A DNA stretch of 41,788 bases from Candidatus Azophilus lithoversatilis (GTDB taxonomy: Bacteria > Pseudomonadota > Gammaproteobacteria > Pseudomonadales > Azotimanducaceae). The notes beneath the pieces were generated by a model that ran no database searches, was not told where the DNA came from, and worked only from the letters and a program-made list of their open reading frames with translations. The stretch's first letter is position 1; each line of letters starts with the position of its first letter. Positions 1 through 10,626 of the stretch are shown here, in pieces. A program made the translations under genes and the position numbers. The stretch lies in the NCBI GenBank assembly GCA_028278675.1, contig JAQAJJ010000007.1:1-41788 (forward strand), in the 5' to 3' direction.

Positions 1-23
1 GCCATACGCGCGATTCGGTCAAC

Positions 24-313
24 CTAAGTTGTTGAGATACAACAGTTTATTTTTTTCGTTGGTAAACTCGGGCTAGGGGCGGCCGACCGCTCCGCATCGC
101 TACCGGCCGCCAATTCGATGTGGTCGCTGTCGATGATGGTGTTGTTCTCGATCAGCACATCCTCGACTTGGTGGTAGCGGTTGATGGGCGAGTCCGGTAC
201 GCCTCTTGATCGGCGACGAGATGCTCCGCCGCTTGGGCTACGGCGGCCGCCAGCAATGTCCAGGAGAATAGCAGGGCCTGGGCAACGCCTGTGCCAACGG
301 GCGCGTAGGGCAT
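24..313 (-). pseudogene. Remnant of a secreted PL6-type polysaccharide (alginate/chondroitin) lyase
   Basis: Two short pieces in different frames together look like a broken polysaccharide lyase family 6 gene. From an ATG at 313 one frame encodes a signal-peptide-like stretch (hydrophobic ALLFSWTLLAAAVAQA) followed by AEHLVADQEAY, which resembles the mature N-terminus of PL6 enzymes. Near 195-205 the similarity jumps to another frame, which reads INRYHQVEDVLIENNT and DHIELAAGSDAERSAAP, a pattern typical of the beta-helix rungs of PL6 proteins. A TAG at 24-26 follows soon after. Intact PL6 enzymes are several hundred residues long, so a large internal deletion, a frame change and a 3' truncation are all implied. 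The family assignment is from memory of motifs and is moderately sure; that it is non-functional is clear. It hints at an ancestor that degraded marine polysaccharides. Confidence 0.5.
28..57 (+). terminator. Possible weak rho-independent terminator
   Basis: GTTGT (28-32) pairs with ACAAC (39-43) around a 6-nt loop and is followed by a tract rich in T (46-56). On the plus strand this could end a gene lying left of the window. The stem is short and A/T-rich, so this is tentative. Confidence 0.3.
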
Positions 314-433
314 CAGCCCGCACCCGCAACTGTGGAGGGCACGAATCGGGTGACATCGACCGTCGGTGCGCAGATGCATGGATCGGTGTGGCTGAACAGA
401 TCCCATCAATGGCAACCCCCGCACTTGGCTATC

Positions 434-521
434 TTTCAAGGAACAAATGGAGACAGCCCAGCGGCTGGCTGGTTGTCCCTTCGGCGTCGGCGGCGTACCG
501 TTCTGGGGTAAGCTGAAGGCT
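434..521 (+). repeat. Dispersed 89-bp repeat, copy A
   Basis: This stretch matches 15077-15165 (plus) and 22176-22264 (minus) along its whole length. Shared landmarks are GGAACAAATGGAGAC near the 5' end, CCTTCGGCGTC in the middle and TTCTGGGGNAAGCT near the 3' end. Copy A differs at the start (TTTCAAGGAA instead of TTCCATGGAA). It sits in gene-poor DNA between the lyase remnant and ampD. In 314-623 I see no convincing gene; this repeat and the palindrome at 532-561 are all I can name there. Confidence 0.8.
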
Positions 522-531
522 CGCATGGTAA

Positions 532-561
532 GGCCAATTTTGCCATATTGGCAATGCCAAT
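532..561. repeat. Nested palindromes downstream of ampD
   Basis: ATTGGCA (547-553) and TGCCAAT (555-561) form a near-perfect 15-bp palindrome. GCCAAT at 533-538 can also pair with ATTGGC at 547-552. The block lies about 60 nt beyond the ampD stop codon. It could act in transcription termination or as a dimeric protein-binding site, but there is no T tract and no clear target gene. Confidence 0.35.
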
Positions 562-623
562 TGAGGCGGGCTTTTGTCGGATATCGACTAGACCAATTTC
601 ACAGCAAATGCTTCCACAACCGT

Positions 624-1184
624 TCAGGAATTGTCGGAGTTGATCAATGCCATAAGCAGTTGCCGCCAGTCGAAGCGGGGACCGGGATCGGTTTTGCGTT
701 CCGGCGCCACCTCCAGATGGCCGACGATGGCTTCGGGGGAAAGCGCCGGATAGCGCGCCAGCAGGTCCCTGACGATGGGAATCAGCCGCCGGTACTGCGC
801 CTGGGCATAGGGCTGCTCGTCCGTCCCCTCCAGTTCAATGCCGATGGCGTAGTCGTTGCAGCCGGGCCGCCCGCCCCATGCGGAGCGCCCGGCGTGCCAT
901 GCGCGTTGGTCAAAGGGCACGAATTGGGTGCAAAGCCCTTGGCGGTCGATCAGCAGATGGCTGGACACGCGAAGCCCTTCGAGGTCCGCCATCGGCCCCG
1001 CCCGGTCCACTACAAGCCGGTTGGTGAACAATTGCTCCACCAACCCACCGCCAAACTCGCCAGGCGGCAGGGAAATGCCGTGCAGAATGATCAGGCTGAT
1101 GTCGTCCGGATCCGGGCGGTCGTCGCAGTTTGGGGACGCAACGCGCCGGACGCCGTTCAGCCAGTGGTCGGATGCGATGCTCAC
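624..1184 (-). CDS. ampD: 1,6-anhydro-N-acetylmuramyl-L-alanine amidase AmpD
   Basis: AmpD is the cytoplasmic zinc amidase of peptidoglycan recycling. It cuts the lactyl-amide bond between anhydro-MurNAc and the stem peptide, and so also controls AmpR-type beta-lactamase induction where that exists. The 186-residue product has the family's full length. His35 in LIILHGIS, the central block HAGRSAWGGRPGCNDYAIGIELEG-like region with its conserved Glu, and GHLEVAPERKTDPGP near residues 154-168 supply the expected zinc ligands (His, His, Asp) and catalytic Glu and Lys. The start is GTG (1182-1184), as no in-frame ATG gives a better N-terminus. It diverges from nadC with only 41 nt between starts, so the two promoters must overlap. 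No other recycling genes are adjacent. Confidence 0.95.
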   Translation of the reverse strand: MSIASDHWLNGVRRVASPNCDDRPDPDDISLIILHGISLPPGEFGGGLVEQLFTNRLVVDRAGPMADLEGLRVSSHLLIDRQGLCTQFVPFDQRAWHAGRSAWGGRPGCNDYAIGIELEGTDEQPYAQAQYRRLIPIVRDLLARYPALSPEAIVGHLEVAPERKTDPGPRFDWRQLLMALINSDNS

Positions 1185-1225
1185 GGTAGAATCATCCCGG
1201 CATCGGCGGCAATCATCAAGCGATC

Positions 1226-2064
1226 ATGGACATTTCAAATTCACTGCGGGCCCGCATCGAGGCCAGTGTGGCTGACGCGCTCGCCGAGGACATCGGCGGC
1301 GGCGACGTCAGCGCCGAGTTGATTTCACCAGCCGCCGAGGTCCAAGGCGTGGTCATTGCCCGGCAGGACGGTGTGTTCTGCGGGCGGCCGTGGGTGGAGG
1401 AGGTGGCCCGCCAGATGAACAGCGCTTTTCAAGTAGGTTGGCGCGTCGAAGATGGCGCGGACCTCAAGGCGGGGCACACACTGTTCGAACTGCGTGGCCA
1501 AGCCCGAGCCCTGCTCACGGCGGAGCGGACGATTCTGAACTTCATCCAGCTGCTCTCCGGCACAGCCACCCGCACGAGGCACTTCGTCCGGTTGCTTGAG
1601 GGCACGGGTTGCCAGTTGCTCGACACCCGCAAAACCCTGCCTGGCCTGCGCTTGGCGCAGAAGTACGCGGTGCGCTGCGGCGGCGGCGCCAATCACCGCC
1701 TAGGCCTGCACGACGCCTATCTCATCAAGGAAAACCACATCGCCGCCGCCGGCTCAATCAGCGCGGCTGTTGCCCAAGCCCGCAAGCGCCGGCCCGGCCT
1801 GCCGGTGGAAGTGGAGGTGGAGTCCTTGGCCGAACTCGGCGAGGCGCTGGCGGCGGCGGCGGACATCATCATGCTCGACAACTTCTCCCTCGCCGATACC
1901 CGGCGGGCGGTGGCGGTCGCCCAAGGCCGCGCCCGCCTCGAAGCCTCCGGGGGCATCGACGATTCCCGCATCCGCGCCATCGCCGAGACGGGTGTGGACT
2001 GCATTTCGGTAGGCAGCCTCACCAAGGACGTGCATCCCTTGGACCTCTCGATGCGCTTCTCCCG

Positions 2065-2068
<4 letters not shown>
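1226..2068 (+). CDS. nadC: Nicotinate-nucleotide pyrophosphorylase (quinolinate phosphoribosyltransferase)
   Basis: NadC converts quinolinate and PRPP to nicotinate mononucleotide, CO2 and pyrophosphate in de novo NAD synthesis. The 280-residue protein has the usual length. It shows the N-terminal sandwich region ([16 protein letters not shown]), the core signature [16 protein letters not shown], the substrate-binding stretch [12 protein letters not shown] followed by [13 protein letters not shown] with its conserved Lys and Arg residues, and the barrel end segments [17 protein letters not shown] and EASGGI. The ATG at 1226 is the natural start. Its TGA (2066-2068) overlaps the GTG start of lhr by 4 nt, so the two are probably co-transcribed and translationally coupled. 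The NAD pathway partners nadA and nadB are not in the window. Confidence 0.97.
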
Positions 2069-6324
<4,256 letters not shown>

Positions 6325-6516
6325 GAGGAGCCCGAATGAGACTTTGCTTGAGTGCTCACAAGGCGGCAGCGCGCCCATAAGAGGCCAAAGGTCGCCACTT
6401 CAAGGGCAAATGGCCAATGACCTACAGCAACTTCCGCTTTTTCCTACAGAAACAGCCAGTTTTCAACGCCACACTGGGCATCTGATTGGCCCCGGACGGG
6501 GTTAGACGGAGAAGTC
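6325..6516. other. Intergenic DNA between lhr and the tRNA hairpin
   Basis: About 190 nt with no supported gene. Short open frames exist on both strands, but none has a recognisable domain or a good ribosome-binding site. The stretch may hold the lhr 3' untranslated region and the promoter of the tRNA; I cannot pick a convincing promoter. Confidence 0.4.
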
Positions 6517-6546
6517 GGAGCCCGCGCCACTTAAGGCGCGGGCTCC
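6517..6546. repeat. Perfect 12-bp GC-rich hairpin abutting the tRNA
   Basis: GGAGCCCGCGCC (6517-6528) pairs perfectly with GGCGCGGGCTCC (6535-6546) around the loop ACTTAA. The right arm ends 4 nt before the first base of the tRNA. No T tract follows on either strand, so it is not a standard intrinsic terminator. It could be a processing or antitermination structure for the tRNA precursor, a bidirectional block between the convergent lhr and cco operons, or a REP-like element. Confidence 0.8.
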
Positions 6547-6550
6547 CCAG

Positions 6551-6650
6551 GCCGCAGTGGCGGAACTGGTAGACGCAGGGGACTGGCACTCCCCGGGAAC
6601 GTTGCAGACAACCTCTGCATGCCGTGCGGGTTCGACTCCCGCCTGAGGCA
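6551..6650 (+). tRNA. Class II (leucine-type) tRNA with alanine anticodon GGC
   Basis: The sequence folds into a full cloverleaf: acceptor 6551-6557 with 6643-6649 (one mismatch, G4-A69), T8-G9, D stem GCG/CGC (6560-6562, 6574-6576) with the leucine-type D loop GAACTGGTAGA, anticodon stem GGGGA/TCCCC (6578-6582, 6590-6594), anticodon loop CTGGCAC (6583-6589) with U33 and A37, and T stem GCGGG/CCCGC with loop TTCGACT (6631-6637). The discriminator is A73 (6650); the genome then reads CCT, so the last CCA base is not encoded. The scaffold and A73 are those of tRNA-Leu, yet the anticodon (6585-6587) is GGC, which reads alanine codons GCC and GCT. The alanine identity pair G3-U70 is absent (C3-G70). 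The variable region (6595-6625) is 31 nt with a 6-bp stem TGCAGA/TCTGCA, longer than in ordinary tRNA-Leu. It is either a mistranslating or specialised tRNA, or a decayed gene. Confidence 0.82.
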
Positions 6651-6750
6651 CCTCCAGCTCGCCGGTGCGCGACAAGGGTGGGGCAGGCCAACCCCGCCCT
6701 CCAAACGCTCGTGGAAAGAACCATGCCAGCTATGAAGGAATCGGTCAATA

Positions 6751-6778
6751 GGGGCGACGAAATCGGGGCGACGAAATC
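6751..6778 (+). repeat. 14-bp tandem duplication
   Basis: GGGGCGACGAAATC occurs twice head to tail (6751-6764, 6765-6778), ending 3 nt before the ccoP stop codon. It is probably a recent slippage duplication in the ccoP 3' untranslated region. The rest of 6651-6781 shows nothing recognisable. Confidence 0.8.
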
Positions 6779-6781
6779 GCT

Positions 6782-7675
6782 TCACTGCTGGGCGTCAGGC
6801 CGTGTCAGCCACGCCACCAGCAGCCGAACTTGCGTGTCGTCAAGCCGCTCGCCGAAGGCGGGCATCTCGCCGTTGCGGCCTTGGCCGATGGAGTGGCGGA
6901 TGGCGGCGGGGGATTGGCCGTAAAGGCTGGCGTCGTCGGTGAGATCCGGTGCGCCGAGCAGCGGGTTGCCGCTGCCGTCCGGGCCGTGGCAAGCGGCGCA
7001 GTACTGCAGGTACGCAGTCTCGCCCGGGTGGTCCTGGGCGGTGCCGTCGCGCAGCGTCAACGTGTAGTCGGTCAGTTGGTCGATGGCCTGCTCGCCAAGT
7101 GCCGCCTCCCAGCCAACCATGACGGCCAAGCGGCCGTGGCGGATGGACTGCTCGATTTGCGCCGCCTCGCCACCCCATTGCCAAGCCGCGTCGGTGAGGC
7201 TGGGGAAGAGGTCGGCTTGGCCCGCGGCATCGTAGCCGTGGCAAACCGCGCAGTTGCGGTCATAGATTCGTTGCGCGGAGGCCATGAGCCGTGCGTCTTC
7301 CTGCAGGGTGGCGAGTTGGGCCTGCGCCACCAGCCGCCGCGTGGGTCCGAATTCGGTTTGGTAGCGGTTCAGGCGCCGGTCCACCTCGCCGCCTTGGGAC
7401 CAGTTGAGGGCGCCGCCGAACGCTCCGAGGCCTGGGTACAGCATCAGGTAGATCACGGAGATGACCAAGGAGGCGAAGATCAGCCAAAACCACCACAGCG
7501 GGGCCGGGTGTTCGCCTTCCTGCAGGTTGCCGTCCCAGACCGGGCTGGGTTCGTCCGCTGCCTTGCCGCCCTTGGCGAAATAGACGCTGTAGATCAGCCA
7601 AAAGACACCGATCAAGCTGGCCAGGGTGACGACCGCCACCCAGCCGCTCCAGAATGTGCTGGGCAGCTCAGCCAT
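6782..7675 (-). CDS. ccoP: cbb3-type cytochrome c oxidase subunit III (diheme cytochrome c)
   Basis: CcoP is the membrane-anchored diheme cytochrome c that feeds electrons into the cbb3 oxidase. The protein has two N-terminal membrane segments (FWSGWVAVVTLASLIGVFWLIY and the stretch around WWFWLIFASLVISVIYLML) and two periplasmic heme c sites, CAVCH and CAACH, each followed by its own Met-containing region. The chosen ATG (7673-7675) gives 297 residues, begins MAELPSTFWSGW as is usual, and has AAGGA about 11 nt upstream. An in-frame ATG four codons earlier has no room for a ribosome-binding site. The start overlaps the end of ccoQ by 8 nt, so the operon is translationally coupled. No accessory ccoGHIS genes are nearby. 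Confidence 0.93.
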   Translation of the reverse strand: MAELPSTFWSGWVAVVTLASLIGVFWLIYSVYFAKGGKAADEPSPVWDGNLQEGEHPAPLWWFWLIFASLVISVIYLMLYPGLGAFGGALNWSQGGEVDRRLNRYQTEFGPTRRLVAQAQLATLQEDARLMASAQRIYDRNCAVCHGYDAAGQADLFPSLTDAAWQWGGEAAQIEQSIRHGRLAVMVGWEAALGEQAIDQLTDYTLTLRDGTAQDHPGETAYLQYCAACHGPDGSGNPLLGAPDLTDDASLYGQSPAAIRHSIGQGRNGEMPAFGERLDDTQVRLLVAWLTRPDAQQ

Positions 7676-7832
7676 CGACGGGATCATCCTTCATGGCGTC
7701 CGACTCGTCCTGCAAGGGGATTCGCGCGACCTCATCGACGGAGTCGCTTTCGCCGCCCCACAACACCCAGACGGCGAGCGCCGCCATTAAGGCCATCACC
7801 AGCATGTCGCCCGCGAAAATGAACCAGGTCAT
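7668..7832 (-). CDS. ccoQ: cbb3-type cytochrome oxidase subunit IV (CcoQ)
   Basis: A 54-residue protein is encoded between ccoO and ccoP. It starts MTWFIFAGDMLVMALMAALA, has a single membrane helix, and ends in an acidic cytoplasmic tail. This size, topology and position are those of CcoQ/FixQ, a small subunit that stabilises CcoP in the cbb3 complex. The ATG (7830-7832) overlaps the ccoO stop as ATGA, and its own TGA lies inside the start of ccoP. CcoQ sequences are poorly conserved, so the call rests mostly on topology and position. Confidence 0.88.
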   Translation of the reverse strand: MTWFIFAGDMLVMALMAALAVWVLWGGESDSVDEVARIPLQDESDAMKDDPVDG

Positions 7833-8455
7833 GGCGATGCCTCCCTATCGGGCGCGCGCAACGCCTGCAGGTAGGCGACCAAGGCATCGACCTCTCTAAG
7901 CCCGGCCAAGGCGGCGGGCGCCGCTTCGATGTCGGCATCGGTGTAGGGATGGCCGAGACGGCGCAGCGCCCGCATCTTGGACTGAATGCTGCCGTCGGCG
8001 TCCGCCGCCCGCTCGGCGAGCCAAGGATAGCCGGGCATGATGGAGTCGGGCACCAAGCTGCGCGGGTCGAGCAGATGCATCCGCTGCCAGAGGTCGGTGT
8101 ACTTGCCGCCGATGCGGTGCAGGTCCGGCCCGGTGCGCTTGGAGCCCCACAGAAAGGGCCGGTCATAGGCGGATTCCCCCGCCTTGGAATAAGGTCCGTA
8201 GCGTTTTACCTCCGCCAGCAGGGGCCGCACCTGCTGCGAATGGCAGGTGCTGCAGCCCTCCCGGATGTAGAGGTCGCGTCCAGTCAACTCCACCGGTCCG
8301 TATGGCGCGGTGCTTGGCCCGGGCGTGACCAGATCATCCTGCAGCACGCTCGGCAGCACCTGCACAAGGCCGCCGATGGCGGAAACGAGCAGGATGCCAA
8401 AGATCAGCAAGCCGCTGTTGCGCTCCAGCTTCCGGTGCAGATCGACGGCGTTCAT
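7829..8455 (-). CDS. ccoO: cbb3-type cytochrome c oxidase subunit II (monoheme cytochrome c)
   Basis: CcoO is the monoheme c-type subunit of the cbb3 oxidase, anchored by one N-terminal helix and facing the periplasm. The 208-residue product has a membrane segment (LLIFGILLVSAIGGLVQVLP), the heme site CSTCHSQQ, the conserved stretch RYGPYSKAGESAYDRPFLWGSKRTGPDL, and an axial Met region (SIMPGYPWL). It overlaps ccoN by 4 nt (ATGA) at its 5' end and ccoQ by 4 nt at its 3' end, giving the standard order N-O-Q-P. Confidence 0.96.
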   Translation of the reverse strand: MNAVDLHRKLERNSGLLIFGILLVSAIGGLVQVLPSVLQDDLVTPGPSTAPYGPVELTGRDLYIREGCSTCHSQQVRPLLAEVKRYGPYSKAGESAYDRPFLWGSKRTGPDLHRIGGKYTDLWQRMHLLDPRSLVPDSIMPGYPWLAERAADADGSIQSKMRALRRLGHPYTDADIEAAPAALAGLREVDALVAYLQALRAPDREASP

Positions 8456-9873
8456 GACCGGCTCGATTCCGCAGCAGGGGGCGATGCGGCTACCGTGCGT
8501 CGCCCCTTGCCGGTCATGGCGAGGTTGAACGCCATCAGCAGAGCGCCGCTCAGGAAGATCAGCCCCGCCACGAAGCGCAGGGCGTAGTAGGGTGCCATGC
8601 TTGCCATGATGTCCTTGAAGCTGAAGCTGAGTTCGCCGATTTCATCCAGGCTCAGCCACAGCAGCCCTTGGGAAACGCCCGCGCCCCACATCGCCAGGAC
8701 GTAGAGCATGGTGCCCGCCAGCGCCAGCCAGAAGTGGATGTTGGCGAGCCTGACGCTGTAAAGGCTCGCCCCGACCAGCCGGGGCACGAGGAAGTAGAAC
8801 GCGCCGAAGGTGATCATGGCGTTCCAACCGAGCGCCCCGGAATGCACATGGCCGATGGTCCAGTCGGTGAAGTGGCTGACGACGTTGACGCTCTTGATCG
8901 ACATCATCGGTCCTTCGAAGGTGGCCAAGCCGTAGAATGCCAAGGACAGCACGATGAACTTCAGCGCCGGGTCCGTGCGCAGCTTCTCCCAGGCGCCGGC
9001 CACCGTCATCACGCCGTTGACCAGGGTGGCCCATGAGGGTGCCAGCAGCACCAGGCTCATCACCATGCCCAAGGACTGCACCCACTCCGGCACCGCGTTG
9101 TAGTGCAGGTGGTGGGGTCCGGCCCAGATGTAGCTGTAGGTGAAGGCCCAGAAGGCGACGATGGACAGCCGGTAGCTCCAGATCGGCCGCCCGGCGTGCT
9201 TGGGCAGAAAGTAGTAGAGCATGCCCAGAAAGCCGCCGGTCAGCAGAAAGCCGACGGCGTTGTGGCCGTACCACCATTGGACGATGGCGTCCTGCGCGCC
9301 GGCAAACAGCGAGTACGACTTCGACAGCGTCACCGGCATCGCCAGGCTGTTGACGATGTGCAGCATGGCGATGACGATGATCAGCCCGCCGTAGAACCAG
9401 TTCGAGACGTAGATCGGCTTGATGCGGCGCTTGCCGATGGTGCCGAAGAACACGATCGCAAAGCAGACCCAGACCACGGCGATGGCAATGTCGAAGGGCC
9501 ACTCCAGTTCGGCGTACTCCTTGCCGCCGTTCCACCCCGCCAGGAGCGAGATGCCGCCGGCCAGCACCCCCACCTGCCAAGCCAGCGCGCAGAACCAGGC
9601 CAGGCGGGGCGCAAACAGCGGCACGTGGCAGGTGCGCTGGACGCTGTAGAAGGCCGTGCCCATCAGGGCGGAGACGCCAAAGCCGAAGATCACGCCGTTG
9701 GTGTGCAGGGTCCGCAGCCGCCCGTAGGAGAGCCACTCGCGGCCGAAGTCGATGGTCGGCCAAACCAGTTCGGCGGCGACGTAAACGCCGGCCAGCATGC
9801 CGAGGATGGACCAGGCCACCGCAAACGCGGTCAGCCAAGCCACCACCCGGTCATGGTAGCGCTCGCCGGCCAC
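8452..9873 (-). CDS. ccoN: cbb3-type cytochrome c oxidase catalytic subunit I
   Basis: CcoN is the heme-copper catalytic core that reduces oxygen at high affinity. The 473-residue product has the family length and about 12 membrane helices. Heme and copper histidine motifs are present: LHTNGVIFGFG, WYGHNAVGF, GPHHLHYNAVPEWVQ, and the pair in DWTIGHVHSGALGWN. The start is GTG (9871-9873), one nucleotide after the stop of the upstream Yip1 gene, so the two genes are tightly linked. The enzyme points to respiration at low oxygen. The sequence shows no degradation. Confidence 0.97.
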   Translation of the reverse strand: MAGERYHDRVVAWLTAFAVAWSILGMLAGVYVAAELVWPTIDFGREWLSYGRLRTLHTNGVIFGFGVSALMGTAFYSVQRTCHVPLFAPRLAWFCALAWQVGVLAGGISLLAGWNGGKEYAELEWPFDIAIAVVWVCFAIVFFGTIGKRRIKPIYVSNWFYGGLIIVIAMLHIVNSLAMPVTLSKSYSLFAGAQDAIVQWWYGHNAVGFLLTGGFLGMLYYFLPKHAGRPIWSYRLSIVAFWAFTYSYIWAGPHHLHYNAVPEWVQSLGMVMSLVLLAPSWATLVNGVMTVAGAWEKLRTDPALKFIVLSLAFYGLATFEGPMMSIKSVNVVSHFTDWTIGHVHSGALGWNAMITFGAFYFLVPRLVGASLYSVRLANIHFWLALAGTMLYVLAMWGAGVSQGLLWLSLDEIGELSFSFKDIMASMAPYYALRFVAGLIFLSGALLMAFNLAMTGKGRRTVAASPPAAESSRS

Positions 9874-9874
9874 C

Positions 9875-10489
9875 TCAGACCCCGATGGCGGGCCCGATGC
9901 CGCCGCTCCAGAGCACCACCGTGATGCCGAGCAAGCTGACCAGGGCGACGAGCAGATAACCCACCAAGGCCGACGCCATCAGCATGCCGCGCTCCGGGGG
10001 AATGCCGAGCGCTTCGGGCAGGCCCCGGTAGAGCAGGTACAGGCTCCAAATCAGGGCCGGTATGAGGATTAGCATGTTGATGAACACATGGGGCGCGAGA
10101 TGGGCGGCGCTGGCCAGAATCACTGGCGCGGCCACCATGCCCGCGAGCGCCAGATGGGTGCCGAACGCCCGTTTGGCGCCATAAGTGATGGCCATCCAAG
10201 AGCTCACTGCGGCACTGCTGACCAATCCAAAGATCAACGCAAAGAAGTAGGCGAGGCTGATGAGCGTGAGACTGCGGGCGGGCATCATCAACGGCTCCCC
10301 GCCGCCCAGCCGCCAACCGAAAGTGGCGCCGCCGACGTAGGCCAAGACGGGGGGAATGAGGCATAGGGGAAGGATGAGTTGGAAGAAGACCCGATGTCCC
10401 TCCGGTGCGTTCTTGGACAGCGCCCTGAAGACGGCCATCGGCTGCGTGATCAGCCCGGGGAACACCGAAAAACTCAACGCGTCAGGCAT
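9875..10489 (-). CDS. Yip1-family integral membrane protein
   Basis: The 204-residue product has five predicted membrane segments with the pattern of Yip1-domain (DUF1282-type) proteins: an N-terminal amphipathic part ending in RALSKNAPEGHRVFF, then hydrophobic segments around LILPLCLIPPVLAYV, SLAYFFALIFGLVSSAAVSS, HLALAGMVAAPVILASAAHL, FINMLILIPALIWSLYLLY and SALVGYLLVALVSLLGITVV. The bacterial role of this family is unknown. It is the first gene of the transcription unit that continues into ccoNOQP with only 1 nt between the stop and the GTG of ccoN. This suggests a role in assembly or membrane placement of the oxidase, which is inference. A TATACT box lies just 6 nt before its ATG. Confidence 0.8.
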   Translation of the reverse strand: MPDALSFSVFPGLITQPMAVFRALSKNAPEGHRVFFQLILPLCLIPPVLAYVGGATFGWRLGGGEPLMMPARSLTLISLAYFFALIFGLVSSAAVSSWMAITYGAKRAFGTHLALAGMVAAPVILASAAHLAPHVFINMLILIPALIWSLYLLYRGLPEALGIPPERGMLMASALVGYLLVALVSLLGITVVLWSGGIGPAIGV

Positions 10490-10495
10490 AGGGGG

Positions 10496-10518
10496 AGTAT
10501 AGCGTCCTGGGAACCAGG
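10496..10518 (-). promoter_or_regulatory. Putative -10 box for a leaderless Yip1-ccoNOQP transcript, with adjacent inverted repeat
   Basis: On the minus strand TATACT (10501-10496) is followed by CCCCCT and then the ATG of the Yip1 gene. Transcription from this box would begin at or next to the start codon, giving a leaderless mRNA. CCTGG-GAA-CCAGG (10506-10518), an inverted repeat, lies just upstream in the spacer between -10 and -35, where a regulator could bind. I see no consensus -35 hexamer and no FNR-type box. Confidence 0.35.
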
Positions 10519-10626
10519 GAACAGCGCAACCCGCAGATTGGTCTTGCCGGTGACGTCCCCAGTAGCCGGTGCCGGAGAAGCCGCGAATGCGAAGATTCGA
10601 TATCGACGGGCGGATGCTGAGATTGT

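Noticed and set aside
300-360. CCCGCAACTGT near 321-335 as a cobalamin riboswitch core
   Set aside because: The B12 box and the other conserved riboswitch segments are missing and no cobalamin gene is nearby; it overlaps the lyase remnant.
1609-2064. In-frame N-terminal extension of lhr
   Set aside because: It lies inside nadC in another frame and is Arg/Pro-rich; the GTG at 2065 coupled to the nadC stop fits Lhr N-termini.
6422-6785. Minus-strand open frames running across the tRNA region
   Set aside because: They read antisense through the tRNA and its flanks, have no domain and no good ribosome-binding site; text such as SRTRT and RRESNPHG is typical of spurious frames opposite tRNA genes.
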